A stretch of 64,000 nucleotides of DNA from Pseudomonas sp. AFG_SD02_1510_Pfu_092 (GCF_003331055.1 NZ_PUQD01000019.1:1-64000), one strand, 5' to 3'. Positions 27,809 through 36,860 are shown, counted from the first letter of the stretch. Numbers and translations: made by a program. Notes: generated by a model from the sequence alone, not told the origin.

Positions 27809-29239
27809 GTGACCCTCTACCTGAACCTCGCCGAACTGCTCGGCGCCCGCATCGAGCAGGGCCTCTATCGCCCCGGCCAGCGCCTGCCCTCGGTGCGCGC
27901 CCTGAGCGTGGAGCACGGGGTCAGCCTGAGCACGGTGCAACAGGCCTACCGTATGCTGGAAGACAGCGGCATGGTCTCGCCCCGGCCCAAGTCCGGCTAC
28001 TTCGTCAGTGACCACCGCCACTTGCCCGCCTTGCCCGCAGTCAGCCGCCCGGCCCAGCGCCCGGTGGACATCTCGCAGTGGGAGCAGGTGCTGGAGCTGG
28101 TGCGCAGCACCCCGCGCAAGGATGTGATACAGCTTGGCCGCGGCATGCCCGACATCGACAGCCCCACCCTGAAGCCGCTGCTGCGCAGCCTCGCCCAGCT
28201 CAGCCGGCGGCAGGACATGCCCGGCCTCTACTACGACAACATTCACGGCAACCTGGCCCTGCGCGAACAGGTGGCGCGGTTGATGCTCGACTCTGGCTGT
28301 CGCCTGGGCCCGGCCGATCTGGTCATCACCACCGGCTGCCATGAGGCGCTGTCGTGCAGCATCCGCGCGGTGTGCGAACCCGGCGACATCGTCGCGGTCG
28401 ACTCGCCGAGCTTCCACGGCGCCATGCAAACGCTCAAGGGCCTGGGCATGAAAGCCCTGGAAATCCCCACCGACCCGGTCACCGGCATCAGCCTGGAGGC
28501 GCTGGAGCTGGCCCTGGATCAATGGCCGATCAAGCTCATCCAGATCACCCCCAGCTGCAACAACCCGCTCGGTTACATCATGCCCGAGGCGCGCAAGAAA
28601 GCCCTGCTGAGCCTGGCCCAGCGCTACGACGTGGCTATTCTGGAAGACGATGTATACGGTGACCTGGCCTACACCTACCCACGCCCGCGCACCCTCAAGT
28701 CGTTCGACGAAGATGGCCGCGTGCTGCTCTGCAGCTCGTTCTCCAAGACCCTCGCCCCCGGCCTGCGGGTGGGCTGGGTAGCGCCCGGGCGTTATCTGGA
28801 GCGAGTGCTGCACATGAAGTACATCAGCACCGGCAGTACCGCCAGCCAGCCGCAACTGGCGATTGCCGATTTCATCGCCGAGGGGCACTACCAACCGCAT
28901 GTCAGGCGCATGCGCAGCCAGTACCAGCGTAGTCGCGACCTGATGAGCGACTGGGTAACCCGCTACTTCCCGGCGGGCACCCGGGTCAGCCGGCCGCAGG
29001 GCGGCTTCATGCTGTGGGTGGAACTGCCCGAACATTTCGACACGCTGCGGCTGAACCGCGCTTTACTGGAACAGGACGTACAGATTGCCGTGGGCAGCAT
29101 CTTCTCGGCCTCGGGCAAGTTCCGCCACTGCCTGCGCATGAACTTCGCCGCGCGGCCGACGCCGCAGATCGAAGCCGCCGTGCGCAAGGTGGGGGAAACC
29201 GCCCTTCGTCTACTGGATGAAGAAAGCGCCGACGCGTAA
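27809..29239 (+). CDS. MocR-family regulator (GntR HTH fused to aminotransferase fold)
   Basis: A 476-residue PLP-binding regulator. The winged helix (about 1-68, YRPGQRLPSVRALSVEHGVSLSTVQQAY) is joined by a linker to a fold-I aminotransferase domain, with the PLP lysine at 313 (SSFSKTLAPGLRVGW) and SCNNPLGY near 249. I chose GTG at 27809 because GCAGGAG lies six bases upstream; the ATG at 27749 overlaps an ATACAG-type box. The co-ligand is unknown. It is divergent from DUF1127 and followed after 60 bases by a phospholipase D-like gene. Confidence 0.85.
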   Translation: MTLYLNLAELLGARIEQGLYRPGQRLPSVRALSVEHGVSLSTVQQAYRMLEDSGMVSPRPKSGYFVSDHRHLPALPAVSRPAQRPVDISQWEQVLELVRSTPRKDVIQLGRGMPDIDSPTLKPLLRSLAQLSRRQDMPGLYYDNIHGNLALREQVARLMLDSGCRLGPADLVITTGCHEALSCSIRAVCEPGDIVAVDSPSFHGAMQTLKGLGMKALEIPTDPVTGISLEALELALDQWPIKLIQITPSCNNPLGYIMPEARKKALLSLAQRYDVAILEDDVYGDLAYTYPRPRTLKSFDEDGRVLLCSSFSKTLAPGLRVGWVAPGRYLERVLHMKYISTGSTASQPQLAIADFIAEGHYQPHVRRMRSQYQRSRDLMSDWVTRYFPAGTRVSRPQGGFMLWVELPEHFDTLRLNRALLEQDVQIAVGSIFSASGKFRHCLRMNFAARPTPQIEAAVRKVGETALRLLDEESADA

Positions 29240-29299
29240 CTTTGCGCCGCCCGCAACGGTCCAACCTTTCAAGCCTTCGTTGCACAGGACGATCAACCC

Positions 29300-30853
29300 T
29301 TGAGACTCCAGCGAGCCTTGCCCCTGCTGCTGGTGCTGCTGCTCGGCCTTGCCGGCTGTGCCAGTGTCGGCACACCCCGCGAAACCAGCCAGGCGCTACC
29401 CGCCAACGACTCGGCCTTCGGCCGCTCGGTACTGCGCCAGGCCGAACCCTACGGCGGCCGCTCGGGCTTTCGCCTGCTGCCCAACAGCAACGAGGCGTTC
29501 CGCGCCCGCGCCGAACTGATCCGCAACGCCCAGGCGAGCATCGATCTGCAGTACTACATCGTGCATGACGGCCTCAGCACCCGCGCGCTGGTGCATGAGC
29601 TGCTGCGCGCCGCCGACCGGGGCGTACGCGTGCGCATCCTGCTCGACGACACCACCAGCGACGGCCTCGATGTGATCATGGGCACCCTCGATGCCCACCC
29701 GAACATCCACATCCGCGTGTTCAACCCGCTGCACCTGGGGCGCAGCACCGGCGTGACCCGCGCCGTGGGCCGCCTGTTCAACCTGTCGCGCCAGCACCGA
29801 CGCATGCACAACAAGCTGTTTCTGGTGGACAACAGCATGGCCATCGTCGGCGGGCGCAACCTGGGCGACGAATACTTCGATGCCGAGCCCAACCTCAATT
29901 TCACCGACATCGACCTGCTGGGCGTCGGCCCGATCGCCGCGCAGTTGGGGCACAGCTTCGATCAGTACTGGAACAGCGCCCTCAGCCGGCCGATCACCGA
30001 CTTTCTCTGGCAGGACCCGGATGCCAGCGACCTGCGCGCCAGCCGCCAGCGCCTGGAAGTGTCGCTGGCCAAAGCCCGGACCCAGCGCAAAGCGCTGTAT
30101 GACCGCTTGATGGCCTACCAGTCGAAACCGCACCTGGATGTATGGCGCAACGAGCTGATCTGGGCCCACGCCCAGGCGCTGTGGGATGCGCCGAGCAAAG
30201 TGCTGGCCGACGACGAACCGGAACCGCAACTGCTGCTGAGCCACCAGCTGGCACCGGACCTGGCCAGCGTGCAGCGCGAACTGATCCTGATGTCGGCGTA
30301 TTTCGTGCCGCGCGAACCCGGCCTGCTGTACCTGACCGGCCGTGCCGACGCCGGCACTTCGGTGAAGCTGCTGACCAACTCGCTGGAGGCCACCGATGTG
30401 CCGGCGGTGCATGGTGGCTATGCCCCCTACCGCCGGGCGCTGCTGGAGCATGGTGTGCAGCTTTACGAACTGCGCCGCCAGCCAGGCGACCCCAGCTCCG
30501 GACGGCTGAGTTACCACGGCAGCTCGGATTCAAGCCTGCACACCAAGGCGATCGTGTTCGACCGGCGCAAGACGTTCATCGGCTCGTTCAACTTCGACCC
30601 CAGGTCGGTGCTGTGGAATACCGAGGTCGGGGTAATGGTGGACAGCCCGGAACTGGCCGAATACACCCGCGCGCTGGCCGAGCAGGGCATGGCGCCGGCG
30701 TTGAGCTACCAGGTTAAGCTGGTGGACGACAAGCTGGTATGGGTGACCGAGGACAACGGCCAGCAGCATATGCTGACCGCCGAGCCGGGTGGCATCTGGC
30801 GGCGGTTCAATGCCTGGATCAGCAAGGCGGTCGGCCTGGAGAAGATGTTGTAG
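29300..30853 (+). CDS. Phospholipase D-like lipoprotein, cardiolipin synthase C type
   Basis: A 517-residue exported lipoprotein with two HKD catalytic motifs: H170 (HNKLFLVDNSMAIVGGRN) and H414 (HTKAIVFDRRKTFIGSFN). The lipobox LGLAGC gives lipidation at Cys20. The domain order resembles ClsC/YmdC, which makes cardiolipin from phosphatidyl-ethanolamine and -glycerol. The start is TTG at 29300, with AGGA ten bases upstream, and it places the signal peptide correctly. A phosphodiesterase or nuclease role is not excluded. It follows the MocR gene on the same strand. Confidence 0.83.
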   Translation: MRLQRALPLLLVLLLGLAGCASVGTPRETSQALPANDSAFGRSVLRQAEPYGGRSGFRLLPNSNEAFRARAELIRNAQASIDLQYYIVHDGLSTRALVHELLRAADRGVRVRILLDDTTSDGLDVIMGTLDAHPNIHIRVFNPLHLGRSTGVTRAVGRLFNLSRQHRRMHNKLFLVDNSMAIVGGRNLGDEYFDAEPNLNFTDIDLLGVGPIAAQLGHSFDQYWNSALSRPITDFLWQDPDASDLRASRQRLEVSLAKARTQRKALYDRLMAYQSKPHLDVWRNELIWAHAQALWDAPSKVLADDEPEPQLLLSHQLAPDLASVQRELILMSAYFVPREPGLLYLTGRADAGTSVKLLTNSLEATDVPAVHGGYAPYRRALLEHGVQLYELRRQPGDPSSGRLSYHGSSDSSLHTKAIVFDRRKTFIGSFNFDPRSVLWNTEVGVMVDSPELAEYTRALAEQGMAPALSYQVKLVDDKLVWVTEDNGQQHMLTAEPGGIWRRFNAWISKAVGLEKML

Positions 30854-30880
30854 CCGCAATTGCTGGGGGCGCTCTGCGCC

Positions 30881-30977
30881 CCTTTCGCGACGCAAGGCCG
30901 CTCCCACAAAGGTGCAGCGTACGCTGAACAAAAATGTGGGAGCGGCCTTGCGTCGCGATGGGCCGCAAAGCGGCCCC
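30881..30977. repeat. REP pair, inverted, GGCCGC-stem subtype, with flanking hairpin
   Basis: Opposed CGCGACGCAAGGCC / GGCCTTGCGTCGCG units ending in GCTCCCACA, flanked at 30961-30976 by GGCCGC-AAA-GCGGCC. It is convergent between the phospholipase D-like and MFS genes. Confidence 0.87.
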
Positions 30978-30985
30978 AAAATCCA

Positions 30986-32125
30986 TCAGGCAGACACCGG
31001 CTCGAAGGCCCCACGCCGCCGGGTCAACACCACCAACCCCGCTGCCCCTGCCGCCATCAGCAACGGCAACGCATGCCCACTGATCCACTGGCTCCCCGCC
31101 CCCGCCAGCAATGGCCCGAGCAAGCAACCGATACCCCACAGCTGCGCCACATGGGCATTCGCCCGCACCAGCGCATCATCACGATAACGCTCACCGATCA
31201 GCACCAGCGACAAGGTGAACAAGCCCCCCGCGCTGGCCCCGAACAGCACCCACAACGGCCAGATCGCCGGGGTATGCAACAACAGTGGAATCGCCAGGCT
31301 GGCCACCAGCAGCGTTACCGCGCAGCCAGTGAACAGCGCACGGCGCGACATGTGGTCGGCCAGCGCACCGATGGGCAGTTGCAGCACCGCATCGCCCACC
31401 ACCACGGTACTGACCATGAACAGGGCAATTTCGGTGCTGAAGCCCTGCTGCAGGCAGTACACCGGCAGCAAGGTCAGAATCATCGCCTCGAACGAGGCAA
31501 ACAGGGCAATCGCCCAGGCGATCACCGGCAAACGCCGGCAGAAGGCGAACAGGTCGCCGAAGGTGACGCTGCAGGCTTCGGTGCTCGGTGCCCCGCCACG
31601 GCCAAACAGGATCAGCGGCGCCACCAGCAACAGGCCGGTCGCGGCCCAGAAACCAAAGTCATCATCGGAACCGAGAAAACCCAGCACCAGCGGCCCGGCC
31701 AGCTGGCTGAGGGCGTAACTGCTGCCATACAGCGCCACCAGGCGACCGCGCCACTGCTCGACCACCAACTGGTTGATCCAGCTTTCACCAAGGATGAACA
31801 CTACGGTCAGCGACATGCCGATCAGCAGGCGCAGCAGCAACCACAGCGGGTAGCTGGGCAGCAGCGCGACCAAGCCGACCGACAGCGCCCCGCCCCACAG
31901 GCACAGGCGCATCGCCGAGGGCACGCCGACCCAGCCGGCCAGGCGGCTGGCCAGGCTGGCACCTATCAGCACGCCCAGCGCCGGCATCGCGGCCATCACG
32001 CCAATGGCGAAGCTGCCGTAGCCCCAGGCCTCCAGGCGCAGGGATACCAACGGCATGCTCACGCCGAGCGCCAGCCCGACGCTCAGTACTGATGCCAGTA
32101 CGGCGAAGTAGGTACCCCAACGCAT
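30986..32125 (-). CDS. MFS transporter, YcaD-like
   Basis: A 379-residue major-facilitator protein with about twelve spans. The loop motif near FILGESWINQLVVEQWRGR (after span 4) is the form seen in the YcaD branch. I chose the ATG at 32125, which has GGGAGG five bases upstream. Members are putative drug or sugar pumps and the substrate is unknown. It lies tail-to-tail with the phospholipase D-like gene and 138 bases from kauB, which is on the same strand. Confidence 0.85.
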   Translation of the reverse strand: MRWGTYFAVLASVLSVGLALGVSMPLVSLRLEAWGYGSFAIGVMAAMPALGVLIGASLASRLAGWVGVPSAMRLCLWGGALSVGLVALLPSYPLWLLLRLLIGMSLTVVFILGESWINQLVVEQWRGRLVALYGSSYALSQLAGPLVLGFLGSDDDFGFWAATGLLLVAPLILFGRGGAPSTEACSVTFGDLFAFCRRLPVIAWAIALFASFEAMILTLLPVYCLQQGFSTEIALFMVSTVVVGDAVLQLPIGALADHMSRRALFTGCAVTLLVASLAIPLLLHTPAIWPLWVLFGASAGGLFTLSLVLIGERYRDDALVRANAHVAQLWGIGCLLGPLLAGAGSQWISGHALPLLMAAGAAGLVVLTRRRGAFEPVSA

Positions 32126-32158
32126 TGCAGCCTCCCAGGCCAAGAATTTCCATGGCTG

Positions 32159-32240
32159 ATTCGCGGGCAAACCCGCTCCCACGGGGACACCACTGTCCTC
32201 GAACAGTGCAGTACCTGTGGGAGCGGGTTCACCCGCGAAT
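32159..32240. repeat. REP pair, inverted
   Basis: Opposed REP units (stem GCGGG-CAAA/TTCA-CCCGC) between kauB and the MFS gene on the same strand. They could end or attenuate the kauB transcript. Confidence 0.88.
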
Positions 32241-32263
32241 GGGCCGCCAGGCGGCCCCCTGGA

Positions 32264-33757
32264 TTACAACTTGATCCAGGTCGCCTTCAGCTCGGTGTAC
32301 TTCTCCAGCGCATGCAGCGACTTGTCACGGCCGTTGCCCGACTGCTTGAAACCACCGAACGGCGCGGTCATGTCACCGCCATCGTACTGGTTGACCCAGA
32401 CGCTGCCGGCACGCACGGCACGGGCGGTCTTGTGAGCCTTGGAGATATCCGAGGTCCAGATGCCCGCCGCCAGGCCGTACGGCGTGTCGTTGGCAATGGC
32501 CACGGCTTCTTCGGCGGTGTCGAAGGCGATCACCGACAGCACCGGGCCGAAGATTTCTTCCTGGGCGATCTTCATGGCGTTGGTCACGCCGTCGAAGATG
32601 GTCGGCTCGACATAGGTGCCGCCGGTTTCTTCCAGGGTGCGCTTGCCGCCAGCCAGCAGCTTGGCGCCGTCCTGGTGGCCAGCTTCGATGTACGACAGCA
32701 CGGTATTCATCTGCTGGGCGTCGACCAGGGCACCGACAGTGGTCTGTGGGTCCAGCGGGTTGCCTGGCTTCCAGCCTTTCAGGGCCTCGACCACCATAGG
32801 CAGGAACTTGTCCTTGATCGAACGCTCGACCAGCAGGCGCGAACCGGCAGTGCACACTTCGCCCTGGTTGAAGGCGATGGCGCTGGCGGCGGCCTCGGCA
32901 GCGGCTTTCAGGTCCGGGGCGTCGGCGAAGACGATGTTCGGGCTCTTGCCACCGGCTTCCAGCCAGATGCGCTTCATGTTCGACTCGCCAGCGTAGACCA
33001 TCAGTTGCTTGGCGATCTTGGTGGAGCCTGTGAACACCAGGGTGTCGACGTCCATGTGCAGGGCCAGGGCCTTGCCCACGGTGTGGCCGTAGCCAGGCAG
33101 CACGTTCAGCACGCCAGCCGGGATACCGGCTTCGATGGCCAGCTGGGCGATGCGAATGGCGGTCAGCGGCGATTTCTCGGACGGCTTGAGCACCACCGAG
33201 TTGCCGGTGGCCAGGGCCGGGCCGAGTTTCCAGCAGGCCATCAGCAGGGGGAAGTTCCACGGTACGATGGCACCGACCACACCCACTGGCTCGCGGGTGA
33301 CCAGGCCAAGCTGGTCATGCGGGGTCGGGGCGACTTCGTCGTAGACTTTGTCGATGGCTTCGGCAGTCCAGTGAATGGCATTCGCTGCACCTGGAATGTC
33401 GATGCTGGAGGAGTCGCCGATCGGCTTGCCCATGTCCAGGGTTTCCAGCAGCGCCAGCTCTTCGACGTTCTTGCGCAGCAGGTCGGCAAAGCGGATCAGC
33501 TTGGCTTTACGCTTGGCCGGGGCCAGCTGCGACCAGACGCCGGCGTTGAAGGTGGCACGGGCATTTTCCACAGCGCGGTTGGCATCGGCCAGGTCGCAGC
33601 TGGCAACCTTGGCCAGGAAGCGTCCGTCGACCGGGCTCAGGCACTCGAAGGTTTCACCGGATGCGGCATCGGTGTATTCGCCGTTGATGAAGGCACGGCC
33701 TTCGATCTTCAGTTGCTGGGCACGCTGTTCCCAGTCCGCACGAGTCAGGGTGGTCAT
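32264..33757 (-). CDS. kauB: Aldehyde dehydrogenase of polyamine catabolism, KauB/PuuC
   Basis: A 497-residue NAD(P)+ aldehyde dehydrogenase with the classical residues Glu267 (WLEAGGKSPN) and Cys302 (GEVCTAGSR), and AIVPWNFP near 163. It resembles E. coli PuuC and Pseudomonas KauB, which oxidise gamma-glutamyl-aminobutyraldehyde, 4-aminobutyraldehyde and 4-guanidinobutyraldehyde. GGAGGAG precedes the start at 33757. It is divergent from a cupin gene. With PuuB, PuuA and PuuD nearby, a role in putrescine breakdown is likely. Confidence 0.87.
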   Translation of the reverse strand: MTTLTRADWEQRAQQLKIEGRAFINGEYTDAASGETFECLSPVDGRFLAKVASCDLADANRAVENARATFNAGVWSQLAPAKRKAKLIRFADLLRKNVEELALLETLDMGKPIGDSSSIDIPGAANAIHWTAEAIDKVYDEVAPTPHDQLGLVTREPVGVVGAIVPWNFPLLMACWKLGPALATGNSVVLKPSEKSPLTAIRIAQLAIEAGIPAGVLNVLPGYGHTVGKALALHMDVDTLVFTGSTKIAKQLMVYAGESNMKRIWLEAGGKSPNIVFADAPDLKAAAEAAASAIAFNQGEVCTAGSRLLVERSIKDKFLPMVVEALKGWKPGNPLDPQTTVGALVDAQQMNTVLSYIEAGHQDGAKLLAGGKRTLEETGGTYVEPTIFDGVTNAMKIAQEEIFGPVLSVIAFDTAEEAVAIANDTPYGLAAGIWTSDISKAHKTARAVRAGSVWVNQYDGGDMTAPFGGFKQSGNGRDKSLHALEKYTELKATWIKL

Positions 33758-33953
33758 ACGAAACTCCTCCTCTTGTTTAGGTGCAACGCCGCACTGAGGA
33801 CTCACAGGCGTTGTCAGAATTCTGGCCGGGCGACGAGCGCACACTGGCAAGCGATACCCTAAACCAGCCGGGGTAAACTATCAATATATTTGACACAAAA
33901 GGCTCAAAAGCCTACTGATGTGCATTTTATTAAACAACAACAGGAGCCGAACC

Positions 33954-34313
33954 ATGAGTATCGCCAGCATCATCGACTTCGCGCAGGTCATTACCGAGGC
34001 CGAACGCTACCGCCCGGCGGCGGAAAAAATCCTCAAGGGCGAACCCGACCAGGCGGTCTACAACCATTACTCCAGCCCATGCGGGCAGTTCGCCGCGGGC
34101 GTGTGGGAAGGCGAGGTGGGGCAGTGGACGGTGAACTACACCGAGCATGAGTACTGCGAAATCGTTCAGGGTGTGTCGGTGCTGCGCGACCAGGACGGCG
34201 GGGCCAAGACCCTGCGTGCCGGTGATCGGTTCGTCATCCCGGCCGGCTTCAAGGGCACCTGGGAGGTGCTGGAGCCTTGCCGCAAGATCTATGTGATGTT
34301 CGAGCAGAAGTAA
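33954..34313 (+). CDS. Small cupin-domain protein
   Basis: A 119-residue single-domain cupin (Cupin_3/DUF861-like). The conserved core is WEGEVGQWTVNYTEHEYCEIVQG as GQWTVNYTEHEYCEI, then GDRFVIPAGFKGTWEV. The Glu-rich strand replaces the usual His pair, as in this subgroup. AGGAG lies seven bases before the ATG. A perfect -35 TTGACA is at 33890-33895, but the matching -10 is poor. It is divergent from kauB across 196 AT-richer bases, so a link to amine metabolism is possible. The function is unknown. Confidence 0.75.
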   Translation: MSIASIIDFAQVITEAERYRPAAEKILKGEPDQAVYNHYSSPCGQFAAGVWEGEVGQWTVNYTEHEYCEIVQGVSVLRDQDGGAKTLRAGDRFVIPAGFKGTWEVLEPCRKIYVMFEQK

Positions 34314-34324
34314 GCGCTGGCTGT

Positions 34325-34421
34325 GCCGGCCTCTTCGCGGGCTTGCCCGCTCCCACAGGGATTCATTGCTCTCGAGGGCTGTGATGTACCTGTGGGAGCG
34401 GGCAAGCCCGCGAAGAGGCCC
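34325..34421. repeat. REP pair, inverted
   Basis: Two opposed REP units, both with the stem GCGGGC-TT/AA-GCCCGC, between the cupin gene and the rpmG terminator. Confidence 0.9.
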
Positions 34422-34431
34422 GAGCAGGCAT

Positions 34432-34466
34432 AAAAAAACCCGCGTCCTTTCGGATGCGGGTTTTTT
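34432..34466. terminator. Bidirectional terminator after rpmG and the cupin gene
   Basis: AAAAAAACCCGC-GTCCTTTCGGAT-GCGGGTTTTTT. The GC stem (CCCGC/GCGGG, extended by ATCC/GGAC-like pairs) is flanked by A and T runs, so it can work in both directions for two convergent genes. Confidence 0.88.
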
Positions 34467-34481
34467 CAGGTCGCCGATCAA

Positions 34482-34637
34482 TTACTTGATCTTGGCTTCC
34501 TTGTACACCACGTGCTTGCGAACAACCGGATCGTATTTCTTGATCTCGATTTTGTCCGGAGTGGTGCGCTTGTTCTTGTCGGTGGTGTAGAAGTGGCCAG
34601 TGCCAGCACTCGAAACCAGACGGATCAATTCACGCAT
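34482..34637 (-). CDS. rpmG: 50S ribosomal protein L33
   Basis: A 51-residue large-subunit protein with the typical sequence [21 protein letters not shown] and [18 protein letters not shown]. It lacks the zinc-binding cysteines (the C-minus form usual in pseudomonads). AAGGAG precedes the ATG at 34637. It is ten bases downstream of rpmB and co-transcribed, ending at a strong terminator. Confidence 0.97.
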   Translation of the reverse strand: MRELIRLVSSAGTGHFYTTDKNKRTTPDKIEIKKYDPVVRKHVVYKEAKIK

Positions 34638-34647
34638 GACGTTCTCC

Positions 34648-34884
34648 TTAGAACTTTTCGCCGCGAGCACGCAGCTCGGCCAGCACTACGTCGATACCAC
34701 GCTTGTCAATGACGCGCATGCCTTTGGCGGATACGCGCAGACGCACGAAACGCTTCTCGGATTCAACCCAGAAACGGTGGTGCTGCAGGTTCGGCAGGAA
34801 ACGACGACGGGTTTTGTTGTTTGCGTGGGAAATGTTGTTCCCGGTTACTGGACCCTTACCAGTAACTTGACAGACTCTCGACAT
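34648..34884 (-). CDS. rpmB: 50S ribosomal protein L28
   Basis: A 78-residue large-subunit protein: [22 protein letters not shown] at the start and [19 protein letters not shown] later. Cys5 is a single cysteine, as in proteobacterial L28. GAGGG is eight bases upstream of the ATG. It leads the rpmB-rpmG operon, whose leader carries a hairpin. Confidence 0.97.
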   Translation of the reverse strand: MSRVCQVTGKGPVTGNNISHANNKTRRRFLPNLQHHRFWVESEKRFVRLRVSAKGMRVIDKRGIDVVLAELRARGEKF

Positions 34885-34909
34885 GACTCAGCCCTCTAAA
34901 ACCACATGC

Positions 34910-35042
34910 CCAACCCGGCATGGGTTGGCCGCTTAATCTCTCAGTCTTTGGCGCCTGGGCGCCGTGATTCTGGAGGTCTTACCGACCGGATACGCTGACG
35001 CGACAGGCCGAGCCCCTAGAAAAGAGCGCTGCTTTATACCAG
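34910..35042 (-). promoter_or_regulatory. rpmB leader: extended -10 promoter and hairpin
   Basis: On the minus strand TGG-TATAAA at about 35032-35040 fits an extended -10 promoter, giving a leader of roughly 140 bases. In the leader the stem-loop CCAACCC-ATGCC-GGGTTGG (34910-34928) ends 25 bases before the start codon, and a second small stem GGCGC-CCA-GGCGCC lies near 34950. The rest of this 361-base gap, towards the divergent binding-protein gene, shows nothing distinct. Confidence 0.4.
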
Positions 35043-35245
35043 AAAGACTTGGCCACAACAACAGAAGATACGTTTCCGACACCAGCCAAGCGTGCCGGGC
35101 CAGCATAGCGGCAGGGCCCGCCAGCCGTCGACCGCTCGTCGCCAGATTTGTAAAAAAGGGTGTGGTCATTTCCCGACGGGCACACTAGGGTAGGCCTTTT
35201 CCAGACTGCACTGGCAGATGGGCCACTGACAGCCAAGGAGCCACC

Positions 35246-36853
35246 ATGCGTGCCGCCGCCCTTTCCTTATTGTTCAACTCTGTGTTCGCCGCCGGCGCCC
35301 TGTTCGCCGCTGGCGTTGCACAGGCCGCTCCGCTCAGCGTGTGCAGCGAGGCCAGCCCCGAAGGCTTCGATGTGGTGCAGTACAATTCGCTGACCACCAC
35401 CAACGCCACCGCCGATGTGCTGATGAACCGCCTGGTGGAGTTCGACGCAGCGCAAGGCAAGGTGGTGCCGAGCCTGGCGGCCAGCTGGACGGTATCGGCC
35501 GACGGCCTGACCTACGACTTCACCCTGCGCGATGACGTTAAATTCCACAGCACCGCCTACTTCAAACCGACCCGCGCACTGAATGCCGACGATGTGCTGT
35601 TCAGCTTCCAGCGCATGCTCTACCCCGCCCACGCCTGGCACAAGACCGCAGCCGGCGGTTACCCGCATGCCCAGTCGCTGCAGCTGGGCAGCCTGATCAA
35701 GGCGATCGAGGCCCCGGCGCCGAACGCCGTGCGCTTCACCCTCAACCACCCGGACGCCACCTTCCTGGCTACCTTGAGCATGGGCTTCGCCTCGATCTAC
35801 TCCGCTGAATACGCCGACAAGCTGCTCAAGGCCGGCACGCCGGAGAAGCTCAACAGCCAGCCCATCGGCACCGGGCCGTTCGTGTTCCAGCGCTTCCAGA
35901 AGGACGCGGTGGTGCGCTACCGCGCCAACCCGGACTACTTCGCCGGCAAGCCGGCGGTCGACCCGCTGATCTTCGCCATTACCACCGATGCCAACGTGCG
36001 CCTGCAGAAGCTCAAGCGTGGCGAGTGCCAGGTGGCATTGTCGCCCAAGCCGCTGGACGTCGTCGAAGCCGGCAAGGATGGCAACCTCAAGGTGGCCACC
36101 ACCCCGGCCTTCATGACCGCCTTCGTCGCCATCAACGCCCAACACCCGCCGCTGGACAAACCGGAAGTGCGCCAGGCCATCAACCTGGCCTTCGACAAGC
36201 AGGCTTACCTGAAGGCCGTGTTCGAAGATTCCGCAGTGGCCGCCAACGGCCCCTACCCGCCCAACACCTGGAGCTACGCCAAGGACCTGCCTGGCTACCC
36301 ACTGGATTTGAAGAAAGCCAAGGCCTTGCTGACCAAGGCTGGCCTGGCGGAAGGCTTCAGCACCACGATCTGGACCCGGCCGTCGGGCAGCCTGCTCAAC
36401 CCCAACCCCAGCCTCGGTGCGCAGATGCTGCAGGCAGACCTGGCCAAGGTTGGCATCAAGGCGGAAATCCGCGTGATCGAATGGGGCGAGCTGATCCGCC
36501 GCGCCAAGGCCGGCGAGCATGACTTGCTGTTCATGGGCTGGGCCGGTGACAACGGCGACCCGGACAACTTCCTCAGCCCGCAGTTTTCCTGCGCGGCGGT
36601 GCAGTCCGGGACCAACTTCGCACGCTTCTGCGATAGCCGCCTGGACCAGTTGATCAGCGCCGGGCGCACCACCAACGACCAGAGCGTGCGCAGCCGGCTG
36701 TACCAGCAGGCGCAGACCTTGATCCAGCAGCAGGCACTGTGGGTGCCGCTGGCGCATCCGACGGCGGCGACCCTGTTGCGCCAGGGGGTCGAGGGGTATC
36801 AGGTGAGCCCGTTCGGGCGATTGGATTTCAGCAAGGTTTCCGTAACAAAGTAA
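35246..36853 (+). CDS. Periplasmic peptide-type ABC transporter substrate-binding protein
   Basis: A 535-residue SBP_bac_5 family protein (DppA/OppA-like). A signal peptide ends near 27 (AAGVAQAAPLSVCSE). Conserved parts are LVEFDAAQGKVVPSLAASWTVSADGLTYDFTLRDDVKFH (split here as key words LAASWTVSADGLTYDF), SQPIGTGPFVFQRF and MGWAGDNGDPDNFL. AAGGAG lies five bases before the ATG. No permease or ATPase gene is adjacent, so it must work with a transporter encoded elsewhere. Di- or oligopeptides are the likely ligands. Confidence 0.88.
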   Translation: MRAAALSLLFNSVFAAGALFAAGVAQAAPLSVCSEASPEGFDVVQYNSLTTTNATADVLMNRLVEFDAAQGKVVPSLAASWTVSADGLTYDFTLRDDVKFHSTAYFKPTRALNADDVLFSFQRMLYPAHAWHKTAAGGYPHAQSLQLGSLIKAIEAPAPNAVRFTLNHPDATFLATLSMGFASIYSAEYADKLLKAGTPEKLNSQPIGTGPFVFQRFQKDAVVRYRANPDYFAGKPAVDPLIFAITTDANVRLQKLKRGECQVALSPKPLDVVEAGKDGNLKVATTPAFMTAFVAINAQHPPLDKPEVRQAINLAFDKQAYLKAVFEDSAVAANGPYPPNTWSYAKDLPGYPLDLKKAKALLTKAGLAEGFSTTIWTRPSGSLLNPNPSLGAQMLQADLAKVGIKAEIRVIEWGELIRRAKAGEHDLLFMGWAGDNGDPDNFLSPQFSCAAVQSGTNFARFCDSRLDQLISAGRTTNDQSVRSRLYQQAQTLIQQQALWVPLAHPTAATLLRQGVEGYQVSPFGRLDFSKVSVTK

Positions 36854-36860
36854 ACCTGTG

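Noticed and set aside
27401..29035. 544-codon frame on the minus strand that includes the DUF1127 gene
   Set aside because: Only the last ~76 codons look like protein. The rest is antisense to the MocR gene and low in complexity.
33885..33900. PuuR box (E. coli AAAATATAATGAACA form) between kauB and the cupin gene
   Set aside because: CAATATATTTGACACA resembles it loosely but needs an insertion and two mismatches, and it overlaps a -35 element.
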